From the NCBI GenBank assembly GCA_045636385.1, contig JAZTXK010000004.1, positions 1 to 47,808 of the forward strand: DNA of 47,808 nucleotides, read 5' to 3'. Positions 32,676 through 41,542 of the stretch are shown piece by piece. The notes beneath the pieces were generated by a model. That model did not search any database. It saw nothing but the letters and a program-made list of their open reading frames with translations, and was not told the origin of the DNA. The stretch's first letter is position 1. Every line of letters starts with the position of its first letter. The DNA is from CAG-390 sp045636385 (GTDB taxonomy: Bacteria; Bacillota; Clostridia; Oscillospirales; CAG-272). The translations under genes and the position numbers were made by a program.

Positions 32676-33597
32676 TTCTCCCAAGCGTACGGTTCGTTTT
32701 TACAATCCTTTTTATCTTTTGTTTGACGCTTTTCGCAATCTCTGGAGACACAGAGTGACCGGATTTGCGTCTGTGCTCGTTCTTTCTTCCTGCTTGATAC
32801 TTCTCGGAGCGTTCGGGCTTCTTATCAGAAATATAGACGTTAATATCGAAAAGCTCGGTCTGCTCAATGAGATCGTAGTATTTACCGATTATGACGTTAC
32901 TCCCGAAAAGCTCCAGGTGATCGCCGAAGATATAAAAGCCCTCCCAAACGTATCTTACGTCGATTTTATATCTAAAGAAAGCGGCTTCGCATCAATGAAG
33001 GAGACCTATCCCGATTACGCTGCGCTTTTCGATTCTATCGAGCAGAGCGGTGACAATCCGCTTGCGGATTCCTTCGTCGTTACGTATAAAAGCACCGCAG
33101 GTGCAAATAAACTTGAATACGATCTGCTTCTGATCGATGGTATTATGAAGGTCAACAACCGCGTTGATTATGCCGCCGCTATTGAAAACTTCAAAAGCGG
33201 AGCATCCTTCGTCTTTGCCTGGTTCTTTGCTCTTTTGCTTGCAGTAAGCCTTTTCGTTATCTTCAATACCGTCAAACTTGCGGTACACGGCAGAAGAACG
33301 GAGATCAGCATTATGCGCTTTATCGGTGCAACGAAGCTTTATATTATCACTCCGTTCCTGATCGAGGGCGTTGTCATCGGAGTATTTTCCGCGCTTGCGG
33401 CATATTTTGCAGATATGTGGCTGTATTCCTACATCGTCAACTCGATGGAGGGCGGAACGTCACAGCTTCTTGAAATGTTCACCCTCGTGCCTTTTTCCGA
33501 TATGCAGGCAGAGATCCTCTTGATCTTCATTCTTCTCGGAACGGTAACGGGCAGCGTGGCAAGTATCGTATCGCTTCACAAAAACCTCAGCAACTAA
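32668..33597 (+). CDS. ftsX: Cell division membrane protein FtsX
   Basis: 309 residues with four membrane segments (about 28-52, 185-210, 235-260, 285-305) and a large extracellular loop (about 55-180) that in this family binds the coiled coil of the wall hydrolase. FtsX family wording: LWRHRVTGFASVLVLSSCL, EISIMRFIGATKLYIITPFLIEG. ATG 32668 has GGAGG 8 nt upstream; an upstream in-frame extension is rejected. The M23 gene follows 21 nt later. Confidence 0.95.
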   Translation: MNNSPKRTVRFYNPFYLLFDAFRNLWRHRVTGFASVLVLSSCLILLGAFGLLIRNIDVNIEKLGLLNEIVVFTDYDVTPEKLQVIAEDIKALPNVSYVDFISKESGFASMKETYPDYAALFDSIEQSGDNPLADSFVVTYKSTAGANKLEYDLLLIDGIMKVNNRVDYAAAIENFKSGASFVFAWFFALLLAVSLFVIFNTVKLAVHGRRTEISIMRFIGATKLYIITPFLIEGVVIGVFSALAAYFADMWLYSYIVNSMEGGTSQLLEMFTLVPFSDMQAEILLIFILLGTVTGSVASIVSLHKNLSN

Positions 33598-33618
33598 TCT
33601 CTATATTAGGAGAAAATA

Positions 33619-34908
33619 ATGATAAAAAACGAAACAAAAAAAGCGGCTTTTCGCTGTTTGACAATTTTTCTGTCGCTTGTTTTGCTCGTGACCGCAATTC
33701 CGTTTTCGGCAAACTCGGTTTATTACGATAAAGCCGATTATAATGACGTCAAGGACGAAGACCTCGAGGCTATGCGAGAGCAGCTCCAAGAGTATGATAA
33801 AATGCTCGCAGAGATCAAAAAGAATCTCAAGGAAAGCGAAAAGCTTCAGGCAAGCGCCGACGAGACCCGAAAAATGTATCTCGAGGCGGAGGCTATCTAT
33901 AACGATCAGCTCAAGGACCTTGAAAAAACCAAGCTCTACTATGACGGTGAGATCGAACGTATAGGCAAGGAGATCGCGGAGATCCAGCTTGAATACGACC
34001 GCGAGTACGAGACGTTTCTCGGCATTCTTCGTATGACCTACGAGGAGGGAACGGCAAACTTTTTAGAAATTTTGCTCGGCGCAGAAAGTTTTACCGATCT
34101 TCTGGCAAGAATAGACAGAGTAAACTCTTTGATCAGATACAGCGACAATCTTATGAATACGCTCTCTGCTCAAAAATATCTTCTTGATGCTAAATACCGT
34201 CAGTACGTAAAGGACTCCGAGGCTCAGGATGAGGCGATCGCTGAGCTTGAGGCAAAGCAGGCAGAGCTTGCGCAGTGGAAGCTTGAAAACGAAGCGCAGA
34301 TCGCAACTATCGAAGCCGAGATCGAAAGGCTGACGGGAGAGAAGGGTGAATACGAAAGCCTTTCCGCGCTCCTTGATGCCGATTTCGAGGCAGAGGTAGC
34401 GGCCGCTATCGCAGAGGAAAATAAACGCCGCGAGCAGATAGCGATCGAAAAGGAAGCCGAGGAGGAGCGCAAGCGTCAGGAGGCTCTCGCGGAGGCGATC
34501 CGCAAGCAGTCCTATCTTTGGCCGCTGCCCTTATCCTTCGATACCCTTTCTTACGATTGGGGCTATCGAACGATCAGCTCGCTCGGATACAACAATAAGT
34601 TCCATTACGGCATTGATATCCCAGCGTATCGCGGAACAGACATCTACGCATCGAAGGCGGGCAAGGTGCTTATCGCCAAGTATCATTCTTCGTACGGAAA
34701 CTACATACTGCTCGACCACGGAGACGGCTACAACACTCTCTACGCCCACTCATCAAAGCTGTACGTCAAGGCGGGCGATTACGTTGAGCAGGGACAGGTC
34801 ATTGCCGCTGTCGGCACAACCGGAACCAGCACGGGCAACCACCTTCACTTTGAGGTTCGCTTCAACGGTGAAAAGGTCGATCCGATGAAATACCTTAAGA
34901 AACCTTAA
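33619..34908 (+). CDS. Secreted coiled-coil M23 peptidoglycan endopeptidase (FtsEX partner)
   Basis: 429 residues: signal peptide (about 1-34), long coiled coil (about 45-300, Glu/Lys/Gln-rich heptads), then an M23/LytM domain (about 300-429). Zinc and catalytic residues are intact: HYGID (His329, Asp333), YAH (His377), HLH (His408, His410). EnvC-type activators have lost these residues, so this protein is probably a hydrolase itself, held by FtsEX through the coiled coil as for PcsB/CwlO. Same-strand, 21 nt after ftsX and 14 nt before ctpA. Confidence 0.92.
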   Translation: MIKNETKKAAFRCLTIFLSLVLLVTAIPFSANSVYYDKADYNDVKDEDLEAMREQLQEYDKMLAEIKKNLKESEKLQASADETRKMYLEAEAIYNDQLKDLEKTKLYYDGEIERIGKEIAEIQLEYDREYETFLGILRMTYEEGTANFLEILLGAESFTDLLARIDRVNSLIRYSDNLMNTLSAQKYLLDAKYRQYVKDSEAQDEAIAELEAKQAELAQWKLENEAQIATIEAEIERLTGEKGEYESLSALLDADFEAEVAAAIAEENKRREQIAIEKEAEEERKRQEALAEAIRKQSYLWPLPLSFDTLSYDWGYRTISSLGYNNKFHYGIDIPAYRGTDIYASKAGKVLIAKYHSSYGNYILLDHGDGYNTLYAHSSKLYVKAGDYVEQGQVIAAVGTTGTSTGNHLHFEVRFNGEKVDPMKYLKKP

Positions 34909-34922
34909 ACGGAGTTTGCTAA

Positions 34923-36227
34923 ATGAAAAAAAGATTTTCAATCTCAGCGTTGCTTCTGATCGTTGCCGCGGCAGTATTGCTCACGGCAATGAGCTCCTGC
35001 GCGCTCATAGATTCACACTACCGCGAGGAATCCGGTTCGATTATCGGAAATAACTCGGGTACGTCCTCTCAGCTCGGAGGAAAGCTTGAAACGATCATCG
35101 AGCTTTTCAAAACCTATTCCTATTACGAGATTGACGAGGAGGTCCTCTGTCGCGCTATGGTCAGAGGTATGGAATTCTCGATCAATGACAGATATGCGGA
35201 GTATTACGACGCCGAGGAATACGCGCTTATGACCGCCGAAAATCAGGGTGAAACTCAGGGCATCGGTGTTACGGTAATCGAAAATGCCGAATATAAGTGC
35301 ATCGAGATCATTTCTGTGCTTCCCAATTCTCCTGCTCTCGAAGCGGGAGTCGAGCCCGGCGACCTGATCGTTTACGTTGGCGGAGGCGAGAACAAGGAGA
35401 AGGTATCCGATCTCGGTTACTACGCGGCTCTTGCCAAGCTTCAGGGCGTAAAGGGCACCGTATGTGAGTTCACCGCACTTCGCGGAACCGAGGAGATAGA
35501 GTTCTCGATTATGAGAGATACCTTTGTTTCCGAGTCGGTAACCTACAGAGTATGCGCTACCGATCCCAAGGTTGGTATCGTTAAGCTCATTCAGTTTGAT
35601 CTTACCACTCCCTCGCAGTTCTGCAACGCGATGGATTCGCTTATCGCATCCGGCGTTGAGTACTTCATCTTTGACGTAAGATACAACGGTGGCGGCGACC
35701 TCGCATCCATTACGGCAGTTCTCAGCTATATGCTCAACGACGGCGATGTTCTTATCAAAACCCGTGACCGCGCGGGAAGCGAAGTAGTAACTAAAGTTGC
35801 AGAAGTCAAATACGCACTCTCGTCGCCCTATTCGGCATGCAACGTATCCAATAAGGATATCGCGAAATACCGCGATAAGGTAATGGGCAAGTCGGCGGTT
35901 CTTGCAAACGGAAGCACCGCATCTGCCGCAGAGCTTTTCACCTGCGCTCTTATGGATTACGGAATTTCCGAAATCGTTGGAACTACCACTTACGGAAAGG
36001 GAAGCATGCAGTCGATCTTCTCGCTTCAGTACTACGGCTACGACGGAGCGGTCAAGATGACTACCAAGATGTATTTCCCGCCCATTTCCGATGGCTATGA
36101 CGGCATCGGTATCAAGCCCGACCTTGAGGTTGAGCTTGACAAAGCACTTGAAAATAAAAATATATATAAAATCACCGATGAGGAAGATAATCAGCTTCAG
36201 GCTGCGATTTCCCTGATCGTAAAGTAA
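34923..36227 (+). CDS. C-terminal processing peptidase, S41 family
   Basis: 434 residues. N-terminal signal with a possible lipobox MSSC (Cys26), PDZ domain (about 115-195, GIGVTVIENAEYK, SPALEAGVEPGDLIVYVGG), then the S41 protease core with FDVRYNGGGDL, catalytic Ser334 in NGSTASAAEL and Lys359 in TTYGKGSMQ, 25 residues apart as in CtpB. Extracytoplasmic serine protease that trims or regulates envelope proteins; its place right after the FtsEX hydrolase suggests control of that hydrolase (inference). Confidence 0.94.
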   Translation: MKKRFSISALLLIVAAAVLLTAMSSCALIDSHYREESGSIIGNNSGTSSQLGGKLETIIELFKTYSYYEIDEEVLCRAMVRGMEFSINDRYAEYYDAEEYALMTAENQGETQGIGVTVIENAEYKCIEIISVLPNSPALEAGVEPGDLIVYVGGGENKEKVSDLGYYAALAKLQGVKGTVCEFTALRGTEEIEFSIMRDTFVSESVTYRVCATDPKVGIVKLIQFDLTTPSQFCNAMDSLIASGVEYFIFDVRYNGGGDLASITAVLSYMLNDGDVLIKTRDRAGSEVVTKVAEVKYALSSPYSACNVSNKDIAKYRDKVMGKSAVLANGSTASAAELFTCALMDYGISEIVGTTTYGKGSMQSIFSLQYYGYDGAVKMTTKMYFPPISDGYDGIGIKPDLEVELDKALENKNIYKITDEEDNQLQAAISLIVK

Positions 36228-36238
36228 GGAGAAGAACA

Positions 36239-36727
36239 ATGTCCACCAAACCTATCTATTATACCCAGGAAGGCTACAACGAACTGGTAGCCGAGCTCGA
36301 TTATCTGAAAAATACACGACGTGCCGAAGTTATCCACGATATCGAAGTAGCGCGCGGATTCGGAGACCTTTCCGAGAACGCCGAGTACGACGAGGCGAGA
36401 ACAGAACAGGCGAGAGTCGAGAGCCGTATCAAGGAGCTCGAGGATAAGATCCAGAACGCCGTTATCATCGATGAAAGCCAGATCGACTCCACCATCATTT
36501 CCGTCGGTTCTACCGTAACCGTATTCGATAAGGAAGATCAGATGGAGGTTACTTATATCATCGTAGGCTCCAACGAGGCTTCTCCCGCAGAGGACAAGAT
36601 CTCGGATATGTGCCCCATCGGCCGTGCACTCGTCGGTAAGAAGGCTGGCGCAACCGTTACCGTTGACGCACCCAACGGCTCTTTCGAGCTTGATATCCTC
36701 AAGGTTGAGAGAACCAAGAACAAGTAA
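36239..36727 (+). CDS. greA: Transcription elongation factor GreA
   Basis: 162 residues. Rescues backtracked RNA polymerase by stimulating transcript cleavage. N-terminal coiled coil with the acidic tip GDLSENAEYDEAR (Asp and Glu that hold the metal), C-terminal FKBP-like domain with SPAEDKISDMCPIGRALVGK. GGAGAAG ribosome site, 11 nt after ctpA, 17 nt before lysS; the greA-lysS order is common in Firmicutes. Confidence 0.97.
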   Translation: MSTKPIYYTQEGYNELVAELDYLKNTRRAEVIHDIEVARGFGDLSENAEYDEARTEQARVESRIKELEDKIQNAVIIDESQIDSTIISVGSTVTVFDKEDQMEVTYIIVGSNEASPAEDKISDMCPIGRALVGKKAGATVTVDAPNGSFELDILKVERTKNK

Positions 36728-36744
36728 GAGAGGGCTCCGATAAA

Positions 36745-38250
36745 ATGGCTGATATTATCAACAACGAAAATGTCGTCGAGTCTCCCGAGGTGAACGTATC
36801 CTCGGAGATAGAGATCAGACGCGCAAAGCTTGAAAATCTTATTGAATCCGGCAAGAACCCCTTCGAAATTATGAAGTACGATGTCACCGCTTACTCGGCT
36901 GACATCAAGGCGAATTTCGAGGAGTGGGACGGCAAGACCGTATCCCTCGCGGGCAGAATTATGAGCCGCCGCGATATGGGTAAGGCAAACTTCATCGACC
37001 TTGCTGATGGCAAGGGCAGAATCCAGTGCTACATCCGCATCAACGACATCGGCGAGGAAGTATTTGCCGACTACCGCAAGTGGGATATCGGTGATATCAT
37101 CGGTATCGAGGGCTTTGTATTCCTCACCCGCCGCGGTGAGATCTCGATCCATGCACAGAAGCTCACTCTCCTTTCCAAGTCCCTCCTTCCTCTCCCCGAG
37201 AAGTTCCACGGACTCAAGGATACCGATACCAGATACCGTCAGAGATATCTCGACCTCATCGTTAACCCCGAGGTCAAGGATACCTTCATAAAGCGCAGCC
37301 TTATTATGCGTGAGCTCCGTTCCTTCCTCGACTCCAAGGGCTTCCTTGAGGTTGATACTCCTATACTTACCCCCTTCGAGATCGGTGCATCTGCACGCCC
37401 TTTCCTGACCCACCACAATACCCTTGATATGGATATGGTTCTCCGCATTGAGACCGAGCTCTACCTCAAGAGACTCATCGTTGGCGGCATGGATAAGGTA
37501 TACGAGGTAGGACGTATCTTCCGTAACGAGGGTATGGACACCAAGCATAACCCCGAGTTCACCTCCATCGAGCTCTATCAGGCATACACCGATTACCAGG
37601 GTATGATGGATCTCGTCGAGGAAATGATGAAGACGGTTGCAATGAACGTTTGCGGCACTCTTACCGTAAACTATCAGGGCAAGGAGATCGACCTCTCCAA
37701 GTGGGAGAGAATGACCATGGTTGAGGCTGTCAAGAAGTATTCCGGCGTTGACTTTGCGGCTATCACCTCCGATGAGGAAGCGATCGCCATCGCAAAGGAA
37801 AAGCACGTTGAGCTTCCCGCTGTTAAGACCAAGGGCGCGATCCTTGTTGAGTTCTTCGACGCATTTGTTGAGGAGAACCTCATCCAGCCCACCTTCATTT
37901 ACGATTATCCCGTAGAGAACAGCCCGCTCGCAAAGAGAAAGCCCGAAGATCCCGCGTTCACCGAGCGTTTTGAATACTTCATCAACGCAACCGAATTCGG
38001 CAACGCATTCTCCGAGCTCAATGATCCCATCGACCAGAGAGAGCGCTTCGAGCGTCAGGTTGCAGAGAGAAAGGCACAGGATCCCGCGTGCAAGGCACAG
38101 GTTGATTACGACTATATCACCGCTCTCGAGTACGGCCTTCCCCCCACAGGCGGCCTCGGCTTCGGCGTAGACAGACTCGTAATGCTCCTCACCGACTCCG
38201 CTTCCATCCGCGACGTCCTCCTGTTCCCCACAATGAAGCCTATCGACTGA
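36745..38250 (+). CDS. lysS: Lysyl-tRNA synthetase, class II
   Basis: 501 residues. N-terminal OB-fold anticodon-binding domain (about 60-165), class II core with motif 2 IFRNEGMDTKHNPEFTSIEL and motif 3 GLGFGVDRLVMLLTDS followed by IRDVLLFPTMK. Charges tRNA-Lys. The first 25 residues are an acidic extension. Start ATG 36745; GAGAGGG upstream. Last gene before a perfect terminator. Confidence 0.98.
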   Translation: MADIINNENVVESPEVNVSSEIEIRRAKLENLIESGKNPFEIMKYDVTAYSADIKANFEEWDGKTVSLAGRIMSRRDMGKANFIDLADGKGRIQCYIRINDIGEEVFADYRKWDIGDIIGIEGFVFLTRRGEISIHAQKLTLLSKSLLPLPEKFHGLKDTDTRYRQRYLDLIVNPEVKDTFIKRSLIMRELRSFLDSKGFLEVDTPILTPFEIGASARPFLTHHNTLDMDMVLRIETELYLKRLIVGGMDKVYEVGRIFRNEGMDTKHNPEFTSIELYQAYTDYQGMMDLVEEMMKTVAMNVCGTLTVNYQGKEIDLSKWERMTMVEAVKKYSGVDFAAITSDEEAIAIAKEKHVELPAVKTKGAILVEFFDAFVEENLIQPTFIYDYPVENSPLAKRKPEDPAFTERFEYFINATEFGNAFSELNDPIDQRERFERQVAERKAQDPACKAQVDYDYITALEYGLPPTGGLGFGVDRLVMLLTDSASIRDVLLFPTMKPID

Positions 38251-38265
38251 TAAATAACAATATTA

Positions 38266-38298
38266 CAAGGCATCTCACCCGAGATGCCTTGATTTTTT
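38266..38298 (+). terminator. Terminator of lysS
   Basis: 11-bp perfect stem CAAGGCATCTC-ACCC-GAGATGCCTTG (38266-38291), then ATTTTTT. Confidence 0.9.
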
Positions 38299-38317
38299 CT
38301 TATAAATATGATATAAT
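38289..38317 (+). promoter_or_regulatory. Promoter of the QueG-like gene
   Basis: TTGATT (38289-38294, sharing bases with the lysS terminator tail), 17 nt, TATAAT (38312-38317). Confidence 0.7.
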
Positions 38318-38336
38318 ACAATCAAGAGGTGATAAT

Positions 38337-39191
38337 ATGAAAATAACCAATGCCTATATCGAAAATTTCATTAAATCTCATATGGCTGTCATTGAAAACA
38401 ACAATTTGAAGGAGCTGCCCGGTTTTGCTTTTGCGGAACCCATCGTCTGCTTCAGCAAGGGGAGCGATGAGCTATATGATTTTTATAAAGAACACATTGA
38501 TCCGAACTTTTACCGCACGCCCGCGGAATGGCTCGAATCCCTTTTCGGACGGTCGTTTGATAAAGAAAATATCAGCGTAGTGAGCTGGTTTTTGCCTCAG
38601 ACGGAGGATACGAAGGAAAAGAGCAGAGCGGTAGATGATTGCCCTCCGCTTGAATGGACGATGAATCGCGTTCACGGCGAGGAATGTAACCGCCGTCTTG
38701 CCAAGGCGCTTGAGGATCACCTGAACTCTCTCGGCTACGCGGCAATTGCGCCGATGTGCGCATCGGATTTCTCGTGGGGCGACAGCGAAAAGTTTGTCAA
38801 GGTTTCAAACTGGTCGGAGCGCCATACCGCGTATATATCGGGACTCGGTACGTTCGGCCTTTGCGACGGTCTTATAACCGAAAAAGGAAAGGCGGGAAGA
38901 TTCGGCTCCGTAATCGTTGAGCTTCCTCTTGAACCGACGGAGCGCAAATACAGTACTTATAACGAATACTGTCTTGCAAAGGATGGCTGCACCGCGTGTA
39001 TGAAGCGTTGCCCCGCCGGCGCGATTACAGAAAAGGGACACGATAAGGTGCTTTGTATGAAGTATCACGCCGAAGTAATTAAGAAAATTGATCACGAGCG
39101 TTACGGCTACGACGGATACGCGCCCTGCGGCATCTGCCAGACGGGAGTGCCCTGCGAGAGCTGTAATCCGCGGAAAGGAAGAAAAGAATGA
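38337..39191 (+). CDS. QueG-like (epoxyqueuosine reductase-related) double 4Fe-4S protein
   Basis: 284 residues. C-terminal third has two ferredoxin-type clusters: CLAKDGCTACMKRCPAGAI and, nearer the end, CGICQTGVPCESCNP. The middle holds SDFSWGDSEKFVKVSNWSERHTAYISGLG-type sequence (residues about 141-170) shared with QueG-like reductases. True QueG performs the last step of queuosine synthesis with cobalamin; this shorter relative may have another redox role. Start ATG 38337 after AAGAGGTG; the longer in-frame opening is rejected. Overlaps the next start by 4 nt. Confidence 0.75.
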   Translation: MKITNAYIENFIKSHMAVIENNNLKELPGFAFAEPIVCFSKGSDELYDFYKEHIDPNFYRTPAEWLESLFGRSFDKENISVVSWFLPQTEDTKEKSRAVDDCPPLEWTMNRVHGEECNRRLAKALEDHLNSLGYAAIAPMCASDFSWGDSEKFVKVSNWSERHTAYISGLGTFGLCDGLITEKGKAGRFGSVIVELPLEPTERKYSTYNEYCLAKDGCTACMKRCPAGAITEKGHDKVLCMKYHAEVIKKIDHERYGYDGYAPCGICQTGVPCESCNPRKGRKE

Positions 39192-39952
39192 AACAGTATG
39201 CACCCGGCAAAGAGCCGCAATATGAGCGCGAGGACGAAAAGCTCGAGAATACCGATATAAATCTCGGTACGGGAATGCTTGCCAAGCTCGACAATTTCTG
39301 GTTTTATAATAAGTGGAAGGTTCTGGTCGTCATCGGGGCGATAATGCTTATCGGAATTATGTGCGTTCAGATGTGCGGCAATACCGAGGACGATCTGACG
39401 CTGATGTATGCGGGCTCGTCCTATCTTACCACCGTTCCCAATTACGAGGAAATTCTTGATACGTTTGAAAGCGTTATGCCCGAGGACTTTGACGGTGACG
39501 GCGAAAAACGCGCCGCGTTTGCCGCATTGAATATATTTTCAAAGGAACAAATCCAAGCGCGCAAAGACGCTATTGAAGCGGGCGAGGATCTTCCCGAGTA
39601 TAACACCCACATCAATTCACAGGAATATAATTCCTTCAACCGCCTGATGCAGACCGGCGAGTATTCGCTCTGTCTGCTTGAGGAATGGCTCTACGACAGC
39701 GTAGCAAAGGGCGTTTTCTGTAAGCTCGAGGATACTCTTGGCGCACAACCTGAATACGCGATAGATAAGTACGCGGTCTATTTCTGGGACACCGAATTTG
39801 CCAAGGCGAATGCAGAGGTTTTTGCCGCGATCCCTGAGAACACCGTCCTCTGCCTGCGTATGAAGAATTCGATTACCAATAAGGGCTCGGAAACCAACCA
39901 TAACCGCGCGAAGGAAACCTTTATCGCGATATTGAATTATAAGCCCGAATAA
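39188..39952 (+). CDS. Membrane-anchored protein of unknown function
   Basis: 254 residues. A charged cytosolic head (about 1-42) with many Glu, one membrane segment (about 44-64), then an extracellular domain of 190 residues with a DFDGDGEK stretch that could bind calcium. No family recognised. The ATG overlaps the preceding stop (ATGA), so it is translationally coupled to the Fe-S protein, though no shared function is evident. Ends at a bidirectional terminator. Confidence 0.75.
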   Translation: MKQYAPGKEPQYEREDEKLENTDINLGTGMLAKLDNFWFYNKWKVLVVIGAIMLIGIMCVQMCGNTEDDLTLMYAGSSYLTTVPNYEEILDTFESVMPEDFDGDGEKRAAFAALNIFSKEQIQARKDAIEAGEDLPEYNTHINSQEYNSFNRLMQTGEYSLCLLEEWLYDSVAKGVFCKLEDTLGAQPEYAIDKYAVYFWDTEFAKANAEVFAAIPENTVLCLRMKNSITNKGSETNHNRAKETFIAILNYKPE

Positions 39953-39954
39953 CG

Positions 39955-39983
39955 AAAACAGCACCCGTGACGGGTGCTGTTTT
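39955..39983. terminator. Bidirectional terminator
   Basis: AAAACAGCACCCG (39955-39967), loop TGA, CGGGTGCTGTTTT (39971-39983): perfect 13-bp stem with T-runs on both strands, between convergent operons. Confidence 0.9.
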
Positions 39984-39984
39984 G

Positions 39985-41097
39985 TTATCTGAACTGTCTT
40001 TGCAGCTTGACTGCGATCTCTTCCATCTTCGGATAGCAAGCATCGAAGAATTTCTTATAGCACTCGCAGAAGCGGTTGAGTGAGGGCGTACCGTCGATTA
40101 TCGGCTCGCGCTCTCGTCGGCATCCGCCTCGACAGAGAGGATACCATCGGCATTCCTTGCATTCATCATTGCGGTGAGTCGAAACTCCGACGAATTTCTT
40201 CGCCATATCTCCGCAGATCAGTTCCTCGAACGAGTTTTCATTTATGTTTCCGAGCTTCCATTCGTCAAGAACGTAGAAGTCGCAGGGGAAAACGCTTCCG
40301 TCGCCTTCTACTACCGTGTAGCAGGTACAAATGCCCGCCATCGCGCAGTTTTCTGGCGGTCTGCCGAGAAGCATACCGATGTAGTTATCAAAATTACGAA
40401 CGCTTATCGGATGCCCTGCGCAGAAGTCCTTGTAGTACTCATTGAAAGTAACCTTCAAGAACTCGGTGTAACGCTCGGGTGTGAGAGAGAATACCTTCTT
40501 CTCGCCGTCGAAAGTATCAAGGCAGGGAATGAACTGAATGAATCCGTATTCCTTGAGCGAATCGTAAACCTTCTTCGGCGAACGTGCGATGAAGTTGTTT
40601 ACTACGCAAAGAATATTAAACTCAACGCCAAACTTGTTAAACAGTCTTGCCGTCTTCTGTACGCGTGCGAAAGTACCTTTTCCCGCCGCATCAACGCGGA
40701 GAGAATCGTGAATATCCTTCGTTCCGTCCATCGAAAGACCGATGAGAAATTTGTTATCTGCGAGGAACTTTGCCCATTCCTCGTCGATTACGTAGCCGTT
40801 GGTCTGTATCGCGTTCTGAACGGGGAGGCTTTTTACGTTATACTTTTTCTCAAGCTCGAGCAGCTTGCGGTAGAAGTCAAGCCCCGCAAGCGTCGGCTCT
40901 CCGCCCTGAAAGGCGAAGGTAGCCGAGCCGCTTGCGTATTCAAATGCTTTTTTGATAAGATTTTCAAGCGTTTCCTCCGACATAATGCCGTATGACTTTA
41001 CCTCTCGGTTGTCGGTTATGTCGGCGTAGAAACAGTATTTGCACCGCATATTACAAAGTGAAGATGCGGGCTTGATGAGAACACTGATGGGGGGCAA
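39985..41097 (-). CDS. Radical SAM/SPASM enzyme, anaerobic sulfatase-maturase type
   Basis: 370 residues. Radical SAM cluster CNMRCKYC (Cys15, 19, 22), FAFQGGEPTLAG, AIQTNGYVIDEEWAKFL, LIGLSMDGTKDIHDSLR, and a C-terminal SPASM region with CAMAGICTC, VFPCDFYVLDEWKLGN and CKECRWYPLCRGGCRRE. This is the wording of anaerobic sulfatase-maturating enzymes, which oxidise a Cys or Ser of sulfatases to formylglycine. No sulfatase is in the window; the client may lie elsewhere or be a different protein. 2 nt after the lipoprotein stop, last gene of the lacZ operon. Confidence 0.88.
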   Translation of the reverse strand: MPPISVLIKPASSLCNMRCKYCFYADITDNREVKSYGIMSEETLENLIKKAFEYASGSATFAFQGGEPTLAGLDFYRKLLELEKKYNVKSLPVQNAIQTNGYVIDEEWAKFLADNKFLIGLSMDGTKDIHDSLRVDAAGKGTFARVQKTARLFNKFGVEFNILCVVNNFIARSPKKVYDSLKEYGFIQFIPCLDTFDGEKKVFSLTPERYTEFLKVTFNEYYKDFCAGHPISVRNFDNYIGMLLGRPPENCAMAGICTCYTVVEGDGSVFPCDFYVLDEWKLGNINENSFEELICGDMAKKFVGVSTHRNDECKECRWYPLCRGGCRREREPIIDGTPSLNRFCECYKKFFDACYPKMEEIAVKLQRQFR

Positions 41098-41099
41098 GA

Positions 41100-41528
41100 T
41101 TATTCCTCTGTTACTTCATTGTGCGCGGAGTTCTCGTAAGCGAAAATAAAGAGATCGCCTTCCTCAACGGGTACGAAAGGAAAACCGGTAGAGTTTTCGG
41201 TGAGATACCATAGATTGCCGTCAACGAAGAAGAAATTGTTTACGATCTTGCGCTCAGAGCCGTCGAGGGTGTCTGTAAGCGAAAGTACGCTGTCGGTGTA
41301 TGTCCAAGTACCGCTAGCCAAATAATCCGAAGCTACGCCTTCTTTATAGGAGAAGGTTCCGTCAGAATTGATGATGATATAAAACGAACCGCCCAAGCCT
41401 TCTTTTTCATAAATATATGTCTTGTCTGCGAATGTGTAACCGTAGTCAATATCCTCTTTTGCGCAGGAAGCAAGAGCGAAGAGTGTCATTGCCGCCAGCA
41501 GAAGGATAGCTAAAATTTTCTTTTTCAT
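41100..41528 (-). CDS. Small lipoprotein of unknown function
   Basis: 142 residues. Lipobox LASC (Cys22), then a beta-rich domain of about 115 residues with an INSDGTFSY strand and a SGTWTYTDSVLSLTD strand, a pattern seen in small lipocalin-like or META-type lipoproteins. The only Cys is the lipobox. It lies 14 nt after lacZ and 2 nt before the radical SAM gene, in one operon. Function unknown. Confidence 0.8.
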   Translation of the reverse strand: MKKKILAILLLAAMTLFALASCAKEDIDYGYTFADKTYIYEKEGLGGSFYIIINSDGTFSYKEGVASDYLASGTWTYTDSVLSLTDTLDGSERKIVNNFFFVDGNLWYLTENSTGFPFVPVEEGDLFIFAYENSAHNEVTEE

Positions 41529-41542
41529 TAAATAATCTCCGA

